From contig JBDLJC010000011.1 of assembly GCA_039714535.1 (NCBI GenBank), positions 1 to 64,000 of the forward strand: a stretch of DNA of 64,000 nt, in the 5' to 3' direction. Below the pieces are notes generated by a model that saw only the letters and a list, made by a program, of their open reading frames with translations, ran no database searches and was not told the DNA's origin. A program made the translations under genes and the position numbers. The DNA is from JAGXFP01 sp039714535 (GTDB taxonomy: Bacteria; Desulfobacterota; Desulfobulbia; Desulfobulbales; JAGXFP01). Positions 47,634-55,663 of the stretch are shown one piece after another. Position 1 is the stretch's first letter. Every line of letters begins with the position of its first letter.

Positions 47634-48386
47634 CTATTTAACCCCAAAAACTTTTTTCAATAATATTGTAGTCTGTTTTGCTGGATTATTGCGAATGGCA
47701 GCCTCTTCTTTTGCCAAATAATAGAATATTCCCTCCAGACCTTTTTGAATAACATGCTCTTCTAAATTTGCTTTAACATCGGGCATAAATGGTAAAGATT
47801 TATATTTACCGATAACTTTATCATAAGCTTGGATTGCTCCGACCTGTGACAAAGTATTGGTCACTATCGGCCGCATTTCCTTTTTTAAAGGCGAGGACAT
47901 TTTACGCTGAAAATATTTTGTCGCAGAATCTTCAGGTCCTGCATAAATATTTTTTATGTCATCAAAGGTCATTTCAGTAATTGCCTGCAAGAAAAGATCT
48001 TTGGCTTTTGGAACTGCATACTCAGCAGCTCGATTCAGCTTCAGTTCAAGGTCATCAACCTGTTTAGACATTCCGATCCTGGCTAGGGGTTTTTTTATTC
48101 TATGTAATTCCTCCGGCAAGGGTATGTGAATAGATGGATCATGATTAAAACCATCAATGGAGCCTAGCTGACTAACGACATTTTCAGAGCCAATCCGAAG
48201 TGCTTGCTTAAATGCCTCTCCTATCTCAGCATAGCTAGGCTCTGTTGTTATTGCCCCTCCGCTTCTCTCATGCACATCATTTAAAATATTGACTCCCTTA
48301 TCCCACCATGAACTTTTTGCCTCAGCACTTGCTAGCCAGGTAAAAATAACCAAAAAGGCACTGATCACGGCTAAATAGTTTTTCAT
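47634..48386 (-). CDS. DUF4197 protein
   Basis: A 250-residue exported protein. The start at 48386 (MKNYLAVISAFLVIFTWLASAEA) is chosen for its AGGAGG ribosome site and signal peptide; the longer reading to 48554 has neither. The mature part (EIGEAFKQALRIGSENVVSQLGSIDGF, PLPEELHRIKKPLARIGMSKQVDDLELKLNRAAE, ATKYFQRKMSSPLKKEMRPIV) fits DUF4197, a helical family of unknown role in proteobacteria. It follows the 46-residue secreted protein gene on the same strand. Confidence 0.85.
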   Translation of the reverse strand: MKNYLAVISAFLVIFTWLASAEAKSSWWDKGVNILNDVHERSGGAITTEPSYAEIGEAFKQALRIGSENVVSQLGSIDGFNHDPSIHIPLPEELHRIKKPLARIGMSKQVDDLELKLNRAAEYAVPKAKDLFLQAITEMTFDDIKNIYAGPEDSATKYFQRKMSSPLKKEMRPIVTNTLSQVGAIQAYDKVIGKYKSLPFMPDVKANLEEHVIQKGLEGIFYYLAKEEAAIRNNPAKQTTILLKKVFGVK

Positions 48387-48550
48387 ATAATAATCCTCCT
48401 GCTGGTGGGATAGTTTTCTGGAGTTGGACCAAGCTGGTAGTGAATCTGTTTGTACTTCCCCAATACTATGGTTTTCAGGGCTTATAGAGTGGTAAAAAGG
48501 GGACTTTAAGCCCCGAATACAACAGTCTTGTAAGCTAAATAAGCGGAATA

Positions 48551-48691
48551 TCAATTAATTGGTTTGCACCGATCCCATTCAAGACCAAGCATATCACAAT
48601 GTGCAAAGGCGTTTTTGCTAAATGCGGGGGATAAAAGTCCGATTCCAATAAATGCCACAATGATGCGAGCCAAATAGTTTCTTGTAGCCAT
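48551..48691 (-). CDS. Small secreted protein, 46 residues
   Basis: A 46-codon ORF on the minus strand with an ideal ribosome site (AAGGAGGAAAATA, 48692-48704) and a typical signal peptide (MATRNYLARIIVAFIGIG, cleavage expected after NAFA near 30). The mature peptide would be only about 16 residues, HCDMLGLEWDRCKPIN, with two cysteines that could form a disulfide. It lies 164 bases upstream of DUF4197 and may share its transcript. It has no recognised family. Confidence 0.65.
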   Translation of the reverse strand: MATRNYLARIIVAFIGIGLLSPAFSKNAFAHCDMLGLEWDRCKPIN

Positions 48692-48859
48692 TATTTTCCT
48701 CCTTCGTTTGCTCAGCTAACGAGTCTGTAGAAAAAGCATATCGACAAAAAAACATACTGCCCAGGCGAGCTTTATTTGCTCAATAATTTTATTCAGATTT
48801 TAACTCCGATTGTTCTTGAAATTTACTTAATGCCTCAGTTAAATCCGATCTTTTCCTTT

Positions 48860-49144
48860 TCACTTTTCTGCAGTTACAGGGTCAATTATTCTGTGCACTT
48901 CGATTATTTTTGTAATAGGAAAACTGCTTCGCTGAGAATGCTCCCGAAGCAGCGCCTCGTTATCGGCTATGTAGATACAGAATGTCTTATCACCTGTAAC
49001 ATAGGAATGCTCCCACTGAATGTTCTTCTGCTCTGTCTTCATCGCTGAGATTACACCATTGGACTTCTCCGCGGCTTCGCGTAGAGCATCACGGTCGGCT
49101 GAACCGATGCCCGGAATGTCGCGCTCGATTACGTATCGTGGCAT
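48860..49144 (-). CDS. DUF4242 (nickel-binding-like) protein
   Basis: A 94-residue protein with the DUF4242 pattern: RYVIERDIPGIGS, HSYVTGDKTFCIYIADNEALLREHSQRSSFPITKIIEV. A strong AGGAGGAA ribosome site precedes the ATG. Members are small ferredoxin-like folds often near metal or heavy-metal genes; function is not established. It follows the flavin oxidoreductase-like gene by 44 bases. Confidence 0.85.
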   Translation of the reverse strand: MPRYVIERDIPGIGSADRDALREAAEKSNGVISAMKTEQKNIQWEHSYVTGDKTFCIYIADNEALLREHSQRSSFPITKIIEVHRIIDPVTAEK

Positions 49145-49188
49145 AGTCTTTCCTCCTAATGTTAAATGAAAGTGGTAACTGTTTATTT

Positions 49189-49695
49189 CTATTTGTCAGT
49201 ACGGCAATATTTCATTATTTTGTGATCTTTTGCGTTAACCCCGTGCATTATTTCTTCACCAGTATAACGAGGCGTAATATGCTGGGGACAGTTCCAGTCG
49301 AATGCCTGAACTTCAAAAGTAATTAGGCGCTCAATAACTACATCATAGTCAGGTGTACTGAGCTTTTCAAATAGCTCCGGTGTTTCTTTTATTCCTGATA
49401 TCGTTGCTGTTGCCCAAATTTTGAGCCTTTGCCGAGTAGGGTAATCGATGAGAAAAAGACAGACTTTATCGTTGAACTGAATATTCCCAACACTTATGTA
49501 TTGGCGGTTTCCGCTGTAGTCAGCAAAGCCGAAGGTAGAACTGTTGATGATCTTAAGGAATCCCTTGGGACCTCCACGGTGCTGTACGTAGGGCCAACTG
49601 TCTTCACCGGCGGTAGCCATGAAAAAGCTGTCCCTTGATTCAATAAACGAAACTTCGCGTTTTGATAAAACAATATCATCTTCTGCATTATTCAT
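49189..49695 (-). CDS. Pyridoxamine 5'-phosphate oxidase-family protein
   Basis: A 168-residue split-barrel FMN-binding protein of the PNPOx family. The core is FMATAGEDSWPYVQHRGGPKGFLKII, then FADYSGNRQYISVGNIQFNDKVCLFLIDYPTRQRLKIWATATI, the usual strand order; such members bind FMN, F420 or heme. The C-terminal ITFEVQAFDWNCPQHI is also family-like. Physiological substrate unknown. It lies 54 bases after the sterol-desaturase-type gene. Confidence 0.85.
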   Translation of the reverse strand: MNNAEDDIVLSKREVSFIESRDSFFMATAGEDSWPYVQHRGGPKGFLKIINSSTFGFADYSGNRQYISVGNIQFNDKVCLFLIDYPTRQRLKIWATATISGIKETPELFEKLSTPDYDVVIERLITFEVQAFDWNCPQHITPRYTGEEIMHGVNAKDHKIMKYCRTDK

Positions 49696-49749
49696 GCTTC
49701 ACCCAACCTATTTTCCAAGAGTGCAGTTTGCACTGATTTTCTCCTCTCT

Positions 49750-50589
49750 CTAGTGCTTGTTTCTTGCAACTGGCCCACGGCCACTTCGGTTTATCGAATA
49801 CTCTCCGATTTTACCAATAAATGGTAATGCAAGTAGCCAATGGAGTGTGAGTCGCTTAGGGTCCCGAAACTGAGAGAGCCCTATTGTCATATCTTTATGA
49901 CCAGCCGCTGGTTGTGGCCTATAAGTACCAAAGAGTCTGTCCCACCAAGGAAAATTAAAGCCGAAGTTACTGTTCGTTTCCCTGATGATAACTGAGTGAT
50001 GCACTCGATGCATGTCAGGAGTTACAACTATAAGACGAAGCAACTTGTCAAAACCAGGATGCATTCGAATATTTCCATGGTTAAACATTGAGGTCCCGTT
50101 GAGGAGAACCTCAAAAAGGATTACAGCCAGAACCGGTGGGCCTATGATGACAACTGCTGCTATTTTAATACCCATTGACAGTATAACCTCAAAGGGATGA
50201 AACCGGAGTCCCGTTGTGACATCTACATCTAGATCTGTATGGTGCATCATATGGAGCCGCCAAAAAATAGGAACGGAATGAAACATAACGTGTTGGAAGT
50301 AGATGATAAGATCAAATGCAAGAACGCCGACAACAACTTTGAGAACATAAGGAAGGGAAGTTTGGTTCAAAATTCCCAAGGTGGTTTCATTTACAGCAAA
50401 GTTAACAGCAAGAACGGGAAATATCCCCCTGACAATGGCAGTTCCAAGTAGGGTAATGCTTATATTGCTAAGCCAACGCACGCTTTTAGAAGTGGTGAGC
50501 GGACGGCAGGGTGTAGCAAATTCCCATATGGCAATGGCTACAAAAATACCAATAAAAGCCGTAAGTCTTATTGATGCTTCATTTATCAT
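49750..50589 (-). CDS. Sterol desaturase / fatty acid hydroxylase superfamily protein
   Basis: A 279-residue integral-membrane di-iron enzyme. The histidine boxes HVMFH (100-104), HMMHH (113-117) and HRVHH (194-198) form the iron site, and four hydrophobic segments surround them. These oxygen-using enzymes hydroxylate or desaturate lipids, so the gene is unusual in an anaerobe and may be an acquired function. Directly after the attC at 50702-50791 in the reading direction of the minus-strand array. Confidence 0.9.
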   Translation of the reverse strand: MINEASIRLTAFIGIFVAIAIWEFATPCRPLTTSKSVRWLSNISITLLGTAIVRGIFPVLAVNFAVNETTLGILNQTSLPYVLKVVVGVLAFDLIIYFQHVMFHSVPIFWRLHMMHHTDLDVDVTTGLRFHPFEVILSMGIKIAAVVIIGPPVLAVILFEVLLNGTSMFNHGNIRMHPGFDKLLRLIVVTPDMHRVHHSVIIRETNSNFGFNFPWWDRLFGTYRPQPAAGHKDMTIGLSQFRDPKRLTLHWLLALPFIGKIGEYSINRSGRGPVARNKH

Positions 50590-50701
50590 AATAATTTAAC
50601 CCTGGCCGACTAAAACTTTCTTGCCATTATTCGGCATCTCTTTACATTACATTAAAACCTAATTAATTATAAGGTGTCCACTTTTCGTGGGTAGCTTCGA
50701 A

Positions 50702-50791
50702 GCATAACGATTTGCATAACCAGCGGGCCACCGAACTTGAGCAGATAGGCCGCAAATGTTCTTCCCGGCTGAATTTATGCGATTGTTAAAA
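50702..50791 (-). other. attC-like recombination site, minus orientation
   Basis: On the minus strand the site runs from TTTTAAC (rc of 50785-50791) to GTTATGC (rc of 50702-50708), the latter a core seen in Vibrio-type sites. The arms GCATAA/TTATGC and CAGC-C-GGG/CCCGCTG (50714-50727 and 50764-50780) pair with a single extra base. Length 90 bp. It lies between the sterol-desaturase gene and the toxin-antitoxin module. Confidence 0.7.
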
Positions 50792-50817
50792 TGCGATTTG
50801 CTCAGTAGGTATAAGGG

Positions 50818-50861
50818 TTGACCTGGAAAAGTACATGTTGTATGTTGTGTACATAAGGTAC
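50818..50861 (+). promoter_or_regulatory. Promoter and operator of the toxin-antitoxin module
   Basis: TTGACC (50818-50823), 17 bases, TATGTT (50841-50846). GTACA (50831-50835) and TGTAC (50848-50852) form an inverted repeat across the -10 box, and GGTAC follows at 50857, the type of operator used for autoregulation by the antitoxin. A GGAGG ribosome site is just downstream. Confidence 0.6.
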
Positions 50862-50875
50862 AAAGGAGGTAGCCT

Positions 50876-51127
50876 ATGACCACCACTGTTTCTACCGCAG
50901 AAGCTAGAAAACATTTTGCTGACCTTGTGAATCAGGTTGCATATGGCAAGGAGCCAGTCGTTCTGACTCGCCGTGGGCAAGAAATTGCCGCTTTGGTATC
51001 TATGGATGAACTCGAATTGCTCCGGCAGATTGAAGACCATATTGATATTGAGGATGCCAAAAAGGCCCTTGCTGACCCCGGTGACAACATTTCGGCTCAA
51101 GAAGTATGGAAACAGCTGGGGCTGTAG
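50876..51127 (+). CDS. Antitoxin, Phd/YefM family
   Basis: An 83-residue antitoxin. The N-terminal Phd fold is clear: STAEARKHFADLVNQVAYGKEPVVLTRRGQEIAALVSMDELELL (6-49), with the C-terminal helix (IEDAKKALADPGDNISAQEVWKQLG) expected to wrap the toxin. It is 3 bases upstream of the RelE-like toxin gene, with its own promoter and operator. The module is read against the orientation of the surrounding attC sites. Confidence 0.95.
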   Translation: MTTTVSTAEARKHFADLVNQVAYGKEPVVLTRRGQEIAALVSMDELELLRQIEDHIDIEDAKKALADPGDNISAQEVWKQLGL

Positions 51128-51130
51128 CAT

Positions 51131-51397
51131 ATGCAGTATGAGGTAGAATTTCGACCATCCGTGCTTAAAAGCATGAAACGCTTGCCCAAACGGGATTTGG
51201 TACGCATTAAAAAGAAGATTGATGATCTTAGTGGTAATTTGCCAGATCCAAATATGACAAAGATGAAAGGGGAGAATCCTTTTCATAAAACTCGATTTGG
51301 TGATTACCGTATAATCTATGAAATTCATGACGATAGGCTTGTTATTCTTGTTTTAAAAATTGGCCACAGAAAAGACGTTTACAAAAACCTCCCATAA
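51131..51397 (+). CDS. RelE/ParE-family toxin
   Basis: An 88-residue toxin of the RelE/ParE superfamily. The fold pattern is present: YEVEFRPSVLKSMKRLPKRDLVRIKKKIDDLS, LPDPNMTKMKG, and the C-terminal FGDYRIIYEIHDDRLVILVLKIGHRKDVYKNL, whose Arg, Tyr and His/Arg residues resemble the RelE mRNA-cleavage site (as opposed to the gyrase-type ParE). Follows the Phd antitoxin by 3 bases. Confidence 0.95.
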   Translation: MQYEVEFRPSVLKSMKRLPKRDLVRIKKKIDDLSGNLPDPNMTKMKGENPFHKTRFGDYRIIYEIHDDRLVILVLKIGHRKDVYKNLP

Positions 51398-51451
51398 CTT
51401 TCACCTCGAATTTTCCTTTCAATTCTGTCGATTATTCAAGAATTTTAAAAC

Positions 51452-51536
51452 GTTAAACTCAGCAGACGGCACCAATGAACTTTCCGCGATTAGCGCCGCA
51501 AACGATCTCGACGTCCGCTGTAGTGTTTTGTTAATT
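51452..51536 (-). other. attC-like recombination site, minus orientation
   Basis: On the minus strand it begins AATTAACAAAACACTACAGC, like the left end of the attC at 1813 (ATTTAACAAAGC...GCAGCGGAC), and ends with AGTTCATTGGTGCCGTC and then GTTTAAC (rc of 51452-51458). AGTTCATTGG-GCCGTC is shared with the attC at 2917-3008. The arms CAGCAGAC (51460-51467) and GTCCGCTG (51513-51520) pair with one change. Length 85 bp. It lies 1-2 bases after the stop codon of the SPFH fragment. Confidence 0.75.
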
Positions 51537-51537
51537 T

Positions 51538-51774
51538 TTATTTTTTAGGTGTATATACAATTGGCATACCATTCGCACCAACAGGGATGTAAACTGTTGT
51601 GTGATTTGGGGATCCTGCCATTTTCTCTTGTGCCTTAATCGCCTCATGTTGGAGGTAGTTTGCTGTGAGTGTTTGGTTGATTATTTTTTGCGCTTCTGCA
51701 ATACCCTTTGCTTCTTCTATTTTGATTTCAGCATCTTTTTGGGCAATTTCTTTTTGGACAGATTTTTCTTCTAG
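51538..51774 (-). pseudogene. C-terminal fragment of an SPFH/prohibitin-like protein
   Basis: About 78 codons: a charged helical run (EEKSVQKEIAQKDAEIKIEEAKGIAEAQKIINQ) and a tail ending GANGMPIVYTPKK, the usual C-terminal coiled-coil and tail of prohibitin/HflK-like membrane-scaffold proteins. The 5' part is missing: the IS5-family element begins at 51775 and beyond it the sequence is already the 3' end of the TPR/FG-GAP gene. The apparent ATG upstream lies inside the IS. The stop directly abuts the attC, so this was a cassette gene. Confidence 0.7.
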
Positions 51775-52962
51775 CAGGCTGTTGAAAAACAATCATAAAT
51801 CCGAGACAAATCAAGTCACCCAGGTTGCAATATAACCTCTTGATAATATTGAAAAAGGTTTGTCTCTATGCGTAGCCCCGATAGCCAACAGCAGAATCTT
51901 TTCAGTTATATTTCCCCGGAGGCAAGAGTTCCTCGGGATCATCCTCTGCGTCCGATTCAGCAGATGACAAACCTCGCGCTCAAAGAACTCTCTCCGATGT
52001 TTAAGGAGATGTATTCTTCTGTGGGGCGGCCTTCGAGAGCCCCGGAAAAACTCTTGCGAGCTCTTCTTTTGCAGATTCTTTATTCAATACGCAGTGAACG
52101 GATGCTTGTCGAGCAACTCGACTACAATCTTCTTTTTCGATGGTTTGTTGGCCTGTCCATGGATGATCCAATCTGGAACCACTCCACTTTTTCAAAGAAT
52201 CGGGATCGTCTGTTACAAACCGACGTGGCAGTCGCCTTTCTTCGGCTGGTTTGTGCTCATGCAGAAGATGCGGACCTTCTTTCCAATGAGCACTTTACTG
52301 TTGACGGCACATTAATCGAGGCCTGGGCTTCTTTAAAAAGTTTCCGCCCGACAGATCAAGCTCCATCCGACCGATCTGGTAGTGGCAGTGGTCGCAATAC
52401 TGAGATCGACTTTCATGGGCAAAAACGCGCCAATGACACCCACGCCTCGACTACCGATGTTCCCGGTCGTTCGTCATCGAGCCACCCTTGGAGCAGACAA
52501 AGGATATGACACCAAAGATTTTGTCAAAGAACTTCGTTGCTTGCAAACAACGCCCCACGTGGCTCAAAAGAAATATTCCGCCATTGATGGCCGAACAACC
52601 AGGCACACTGGTTACAAAACAAGCCAGCGCGTCCGCAAACGAGTGGAGGAAATATTTGGCTGGATGAAAACAGTTGGAGTTTTACGAAAAACCCGGCATC
52701 GGGGCGAAGAAAGAATAGATTGTATGTTCACCTTTGCCGCAGCAGCTTACAACCTTGTACGAATGAGAAATCTTGGATTGTGCGGTCCACCGTGAGCAAA
52801 ACATTTACCATTTACGCCTAGCTATGGCTAAAATCCATAAAACTCTTTTGAGAGCGTGATTTTAGTCAAAAAACTCTTAAAATTTTAGCGAAGATTGACT
52901 TTAAAATAACTCATGGGGATAAGAGCCCCCCCCCAATACGATGGATATTTTTCAACAGCCTG
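51775..52962 (+). mobile_element. IS5-family insertion sequence, internally deleted
   Basis: Terminal inverted repeats CAGGCTGTTGAAAAA (51775-51789) and its reverse complement (52948-52962) are perfect over 15 bases. CTAG flanks both ends, which fits the YTAR 4-bp target of IS5-type elements. The interior holds one transposase gene with a deletion. A run of nine C lies near the right end (52926-52934). Confidence 0.85.
51868..52795 (+). pseudogene. IS5-family transposase with internal deletion
   Basis: The N-terminal frame (51868-52509) begins MRSPDSQQQNLFSYI and contains GRPSRAPEKLLRALLLQILYSIRSERMLVEQLDYNLLFRWFVGLSMDDP and HFTVDGTLIEAWAS, ending in ANDTHASTTDV. The text then jumps, in another frame, to RHRATLGADKGYDTKDFV and continues to KRVEEIFGWMKTVGVLRKTRHRG (52382-52795 frame). 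In intact relatives about 60-70 residues lie between these blocks. The remnant cannot make a full enzyme. Confidence 0.85.
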
Positions 52963-52972
52963 CTAGACACCG

Positions 52973-55663
52973 TTATTGCTTCTTCGGATTATTTTCAATA
53001 ATCACAATGCGGTTAAGTTCCTTGGTCTGGCGATGCAGAATATCGCCACAAAGGGTTTTAACTTGGATAGTGACTGGTCCAGTGTAATCTCCCAAGCCAA
53101 ATGAAGCGGTCAGTGAATCCTGGCTACCGGTACCCCGGCCTGCTGTTATCTCCCGCACCTGGCTTTGCTGGCCATAATTGATGATCACTTTACTCCCCAC
53201 CCCGTAACGGTTGCAATTGTGATCGTTTATCCTGATCGCCAGCCAGTTATGGCTGCCCCCCTCATTATGGAGCAGGCGCACCCCCTCAGGACTAGCCACC
53301 AGTAAGTCAAGATAGCCGTCACCGTCATAATCGGCGCTGGCTGCGCCCCAACCGTTCTTTACTTCGGTACCGGCTAGCCAGGTCTGGTCAGTGAATCCCC
53401 CTTTACCGTCATTGATGTACAGATGTGAGGATCGATTTTGATAAACTGAAGTTACGTACAGATCCAGATCTCCGTCATAATCAGCATCGAATAATAGAGG
53501 GTCGGCGCTGGTCTCATCAAAGATGATGCCGGACTCTGTTAAATGATCAACGAATTTCGGTAACCTGCCGCCATTATTGATCAGAACCATACTTTGATCG
53601 GAAAATTTTATATAGCGAGGATGGGCTAGGTTTGAGGTGAAAAGGTCAAAATCCCCGTCCCCGTCCAGGTCACCACTAACGCTGCCAACGGAATGACCGT
53701 AAGATCCTGCTACCTCAAGTCCCTGCACCCCTGCCGATTCGGCAACATCAATTAATGAGCTATTTTCCTGGTTAAACCACAGAAAATTAGGGTCCAGGCG
53801 GTAATTAGAAACTAGTATGTCCAGTCGACCGTCACCGTTTAAATCGGACCAGATAACGCCCCGGCCGCACATGGCTTCCTCGCTGTCAATTTCAGCTATG
53901 ACTTCTTTAAAGCCAGCCCCACCTTTATTCACTAGTAATTGATCCTGGCCACATTGCCCTCGCATCACCGTGCCATGTTCGTAATTAGCCACATATATAT
54001 CTAGATTACCGTCATTGTTCACATCCCCCCAGGCTGCGGCCTCGGTGCTGCCAACCAGACTGTCTGTCAATGATAAAGCGTCAGACTTGCTGAAGCGTAC
54101 CCCCTCTTCATTATGAAGGAGGTAGTTGCCCCTATGGGAAGTAACGAAAATATCCAGAAAATGATCATTGTCATAGTCGCCCCAGACCCCGCCGTTTGCT
54201 CGGATGGGCATGGTCGGAATTATTTGATCTCTTTGGCTAAAACCGCCAGGCGATTGGTTAGCAAAAAGCCTGGTGCCGTCCAGTAACAGATCGTCGTCTC
54301 CATCATTGTCATAATCACCCCACGCTACTCGGCGGGCTTTGATCCCTCTTAAGCCAACACTTTTAGTAACGTCACTGAACCTTGGTCCCTCGTATTGCTC
54401 CTGAAAATAAGCAAGTGGTTCACCTGCAAAACTGTAATGATCCCTTAGCAAAACCCGTAAATGATTATTGGTCTCTGGTCTGTCGCTACCCTTGGCAAGA
54501 GCTGTTGCGAAGAACTGAACCGCCTGTTCTGCCCGTTCCTCTTTGAGCGCAATTATCCCAAGGAAATGATAAACCCCGGCCCAGTTTTTCTGCTTCAGCA
54601 GAACACCATCAAGAAGTTGCCTGGCCTTTGTCAATTCTCCTTTGCCCAGCCAGGCTCGACCCAGCAGGTAGTTATAGAGCAGGCGATTTTTATCGATTTC
54701 CTGCTGCCCGAGTGATTGGTTGAAGGGGAAGAGGGATCCATGCATAAGACCAGTAAGATTATTTTGCAAAAGCCTGATCGCGTGGTCGTAGTAGGTGCCA
54801 TGCTCGATTAGCCAGCGAGCTACCGCCCTGTTAATCTGCGGGCTTGTGTGTTGGCCCTTTAAAACGATTTGGGCAATCCGCCAGAGATCCCGTTCGCCGC
54901 CCTGTTCTTTGAGCAAATTTTGTAATACAATTTGGGCAACTTTAGCGGCCATATTGCCCAGGGGGAAATTGCGGATATAACTCTCTGCCAAGATTATCTT
55001 CTGCTCGCTGTCAGGGTCGGCAGCAATTATTTCTTGTAATAGTGAACTTGAAATACGCTCAGCTAATGCTGGGTTAGCTTGATTCTCGGCTAACCGCAAG
55101 ATCAGCTTTAGACGTTTTTCCTCATTTTTCAGGTAATAATAGCCTAGGTATGCAGCATATAGCAGTTCATTCGAAGGAGCAGTGCGATCTAGAAATGTTT
55201 CAATTTCGGCCTGAACTTCTTTTTTTGTTGCCGTTGCTGCCCTGCTGATCTCTATTCGGGCTCCCCAGCAAAACCCTAAAGCATTAAAATCCTCCTCAGC
55301 TTTTCCGGATAATTCTGCACATTCCTTTAAAGACTCTTCAAATCGGTCCATGTAAAATAAGGCTTTGGTGCGGCCATAGACCGGCTCAGATTGATCCGGC
55401 TCCAGAACTCCAGCTTTAGTGAATTCTACGAGGGCCTGGGAGTGACGCCTTTTGTTGAGATATTTCCAGCCTTGCGCCAACCGTGATTGATAATCGTTGG
55501 AAGCTGATTCGGAAGAACCAGGGTGTAAAGTTGTACATGAAATCAATGGCGCCATTAATAAATAAATAAACAGGTAGGTTATTAAATACTTTCTCCTAAT
55601 GATCGTCAGCAGGATTAAGTTGGTGCTTTTTGTTGCTATGATATCTTCGCCGAACTTCATCAC
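52973..55663 (-). CDS. TPR and FG-GAP (VCBS) repeat lipoprotein with ASPIC/UnbV C-terminus
   Basis: An 896-residue exported lipoprotein: a hydrophobic signal (about 29-42) ends in a lipobox (LISC). The N-terminal half is TPR-like helical hairpins (YLNKRRHSQALVEFTKAGVLEPDQSEPVYGRTKALFYMDRFEESLK). The second half has at least seven calcium-type FG-GAP repeats, for example WGDYDNDGDDDLLLDG, WGDVNNDGNLDIYVANYE and ADYDGDGYLDLLVAS, followed by an ASPIC/UnbV-like end (NRYGVGSKVIINYGQ, GRGTGSQDSLTASFGLG). Such proteins are surface-bound and of unknown role. A start near residue 24 is also possible. Confidence 0.9.
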   Translation of the reverse strand: MMKFGEDIIATKSTNLILLTIIRRKYLITYLFIYLLMAPLISCTTLHPGSSESASNDYQSRLAQGWKYLNKRRHSQALVEFTKAGVLEPDQSEPVYGRTKALFYMDRFEESLKECAELSGKAEEDFNALGFCWGARIEISRAATATKKEVQAEIETFLDRTAPSNELLYAAYLGYYYLKNEEKRLKLILRLAENQANPALAERISSSLLQEIIAADPDSEQKIILAESYIRNFPLGNMAAKVAQIVLQNLLKEQGGERDLWRIAQIVLKGQHTSPQINRAVARWLIEHGTYYDHAIRLLQNNLTGLMHGSLFPFNQSLGQQEIDKNRLLYNYLLGRAWLGKGELTKARQLLDGVLLKQKNWAGVYHFLGIIALKEERAEQAVQFFATALAKGSDRPETNNHLRVLLRDHYSFAGEPLAYFQEQYEGPRFSDVTKSVGLRGIKARRVAWGDYDNDGDDDLLLDGTRLFANQSPGGFSQRDQIIPTMPIRANGGVWGDYDNDHFLDIFVTSHRGNYLLHNEEGVRFSKSDALSLTDSLVGSTEAAAWGDVNNDGNLDIYVANYEHGTVMRGQCGQDQLLVNKGGAGFKEVIAEIDSEEAMCGRGVIWSDLNGDGRLDILVSNYRLDPNFLWFNQENSSLIDVAESAGVQGLEVAGSYGHSVGSVSGDLDGDGDFDLFTSNLAHPRYIKFSDQSMVLINNGGRLPKFVDHLTESGIIFDETSADPLLFDADYDGDLDLYVTSVYQNRSSHLYINDGKGGFTDQTWLAGTEVKNGWGAASADYDGDGYLDLLVASPEGVRLLHNEGGSHNWLAIRINDHNCNRYGVGSKVIINYGQQSQVREITAGRGTGSQDSLTASFGLGDYTGPVTIQVKTLCGDILHRQTKELNRIVIIENNPKKQ

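Noticed and set aside
48700..48740. Additional attC-like motif (AGCTAACGAG) near the small secreted protein
   Set aside because: A GTTAGC-like core is present on the minus strand, but no paired arms surround it.
48790..48860. Possible degenerate attC after the DUF4242 gene (ATTTAAC ... GTTAAAA)
   Set aside because: Core-like ends exist about 45 bases apart but no inner stem; too weak to support.
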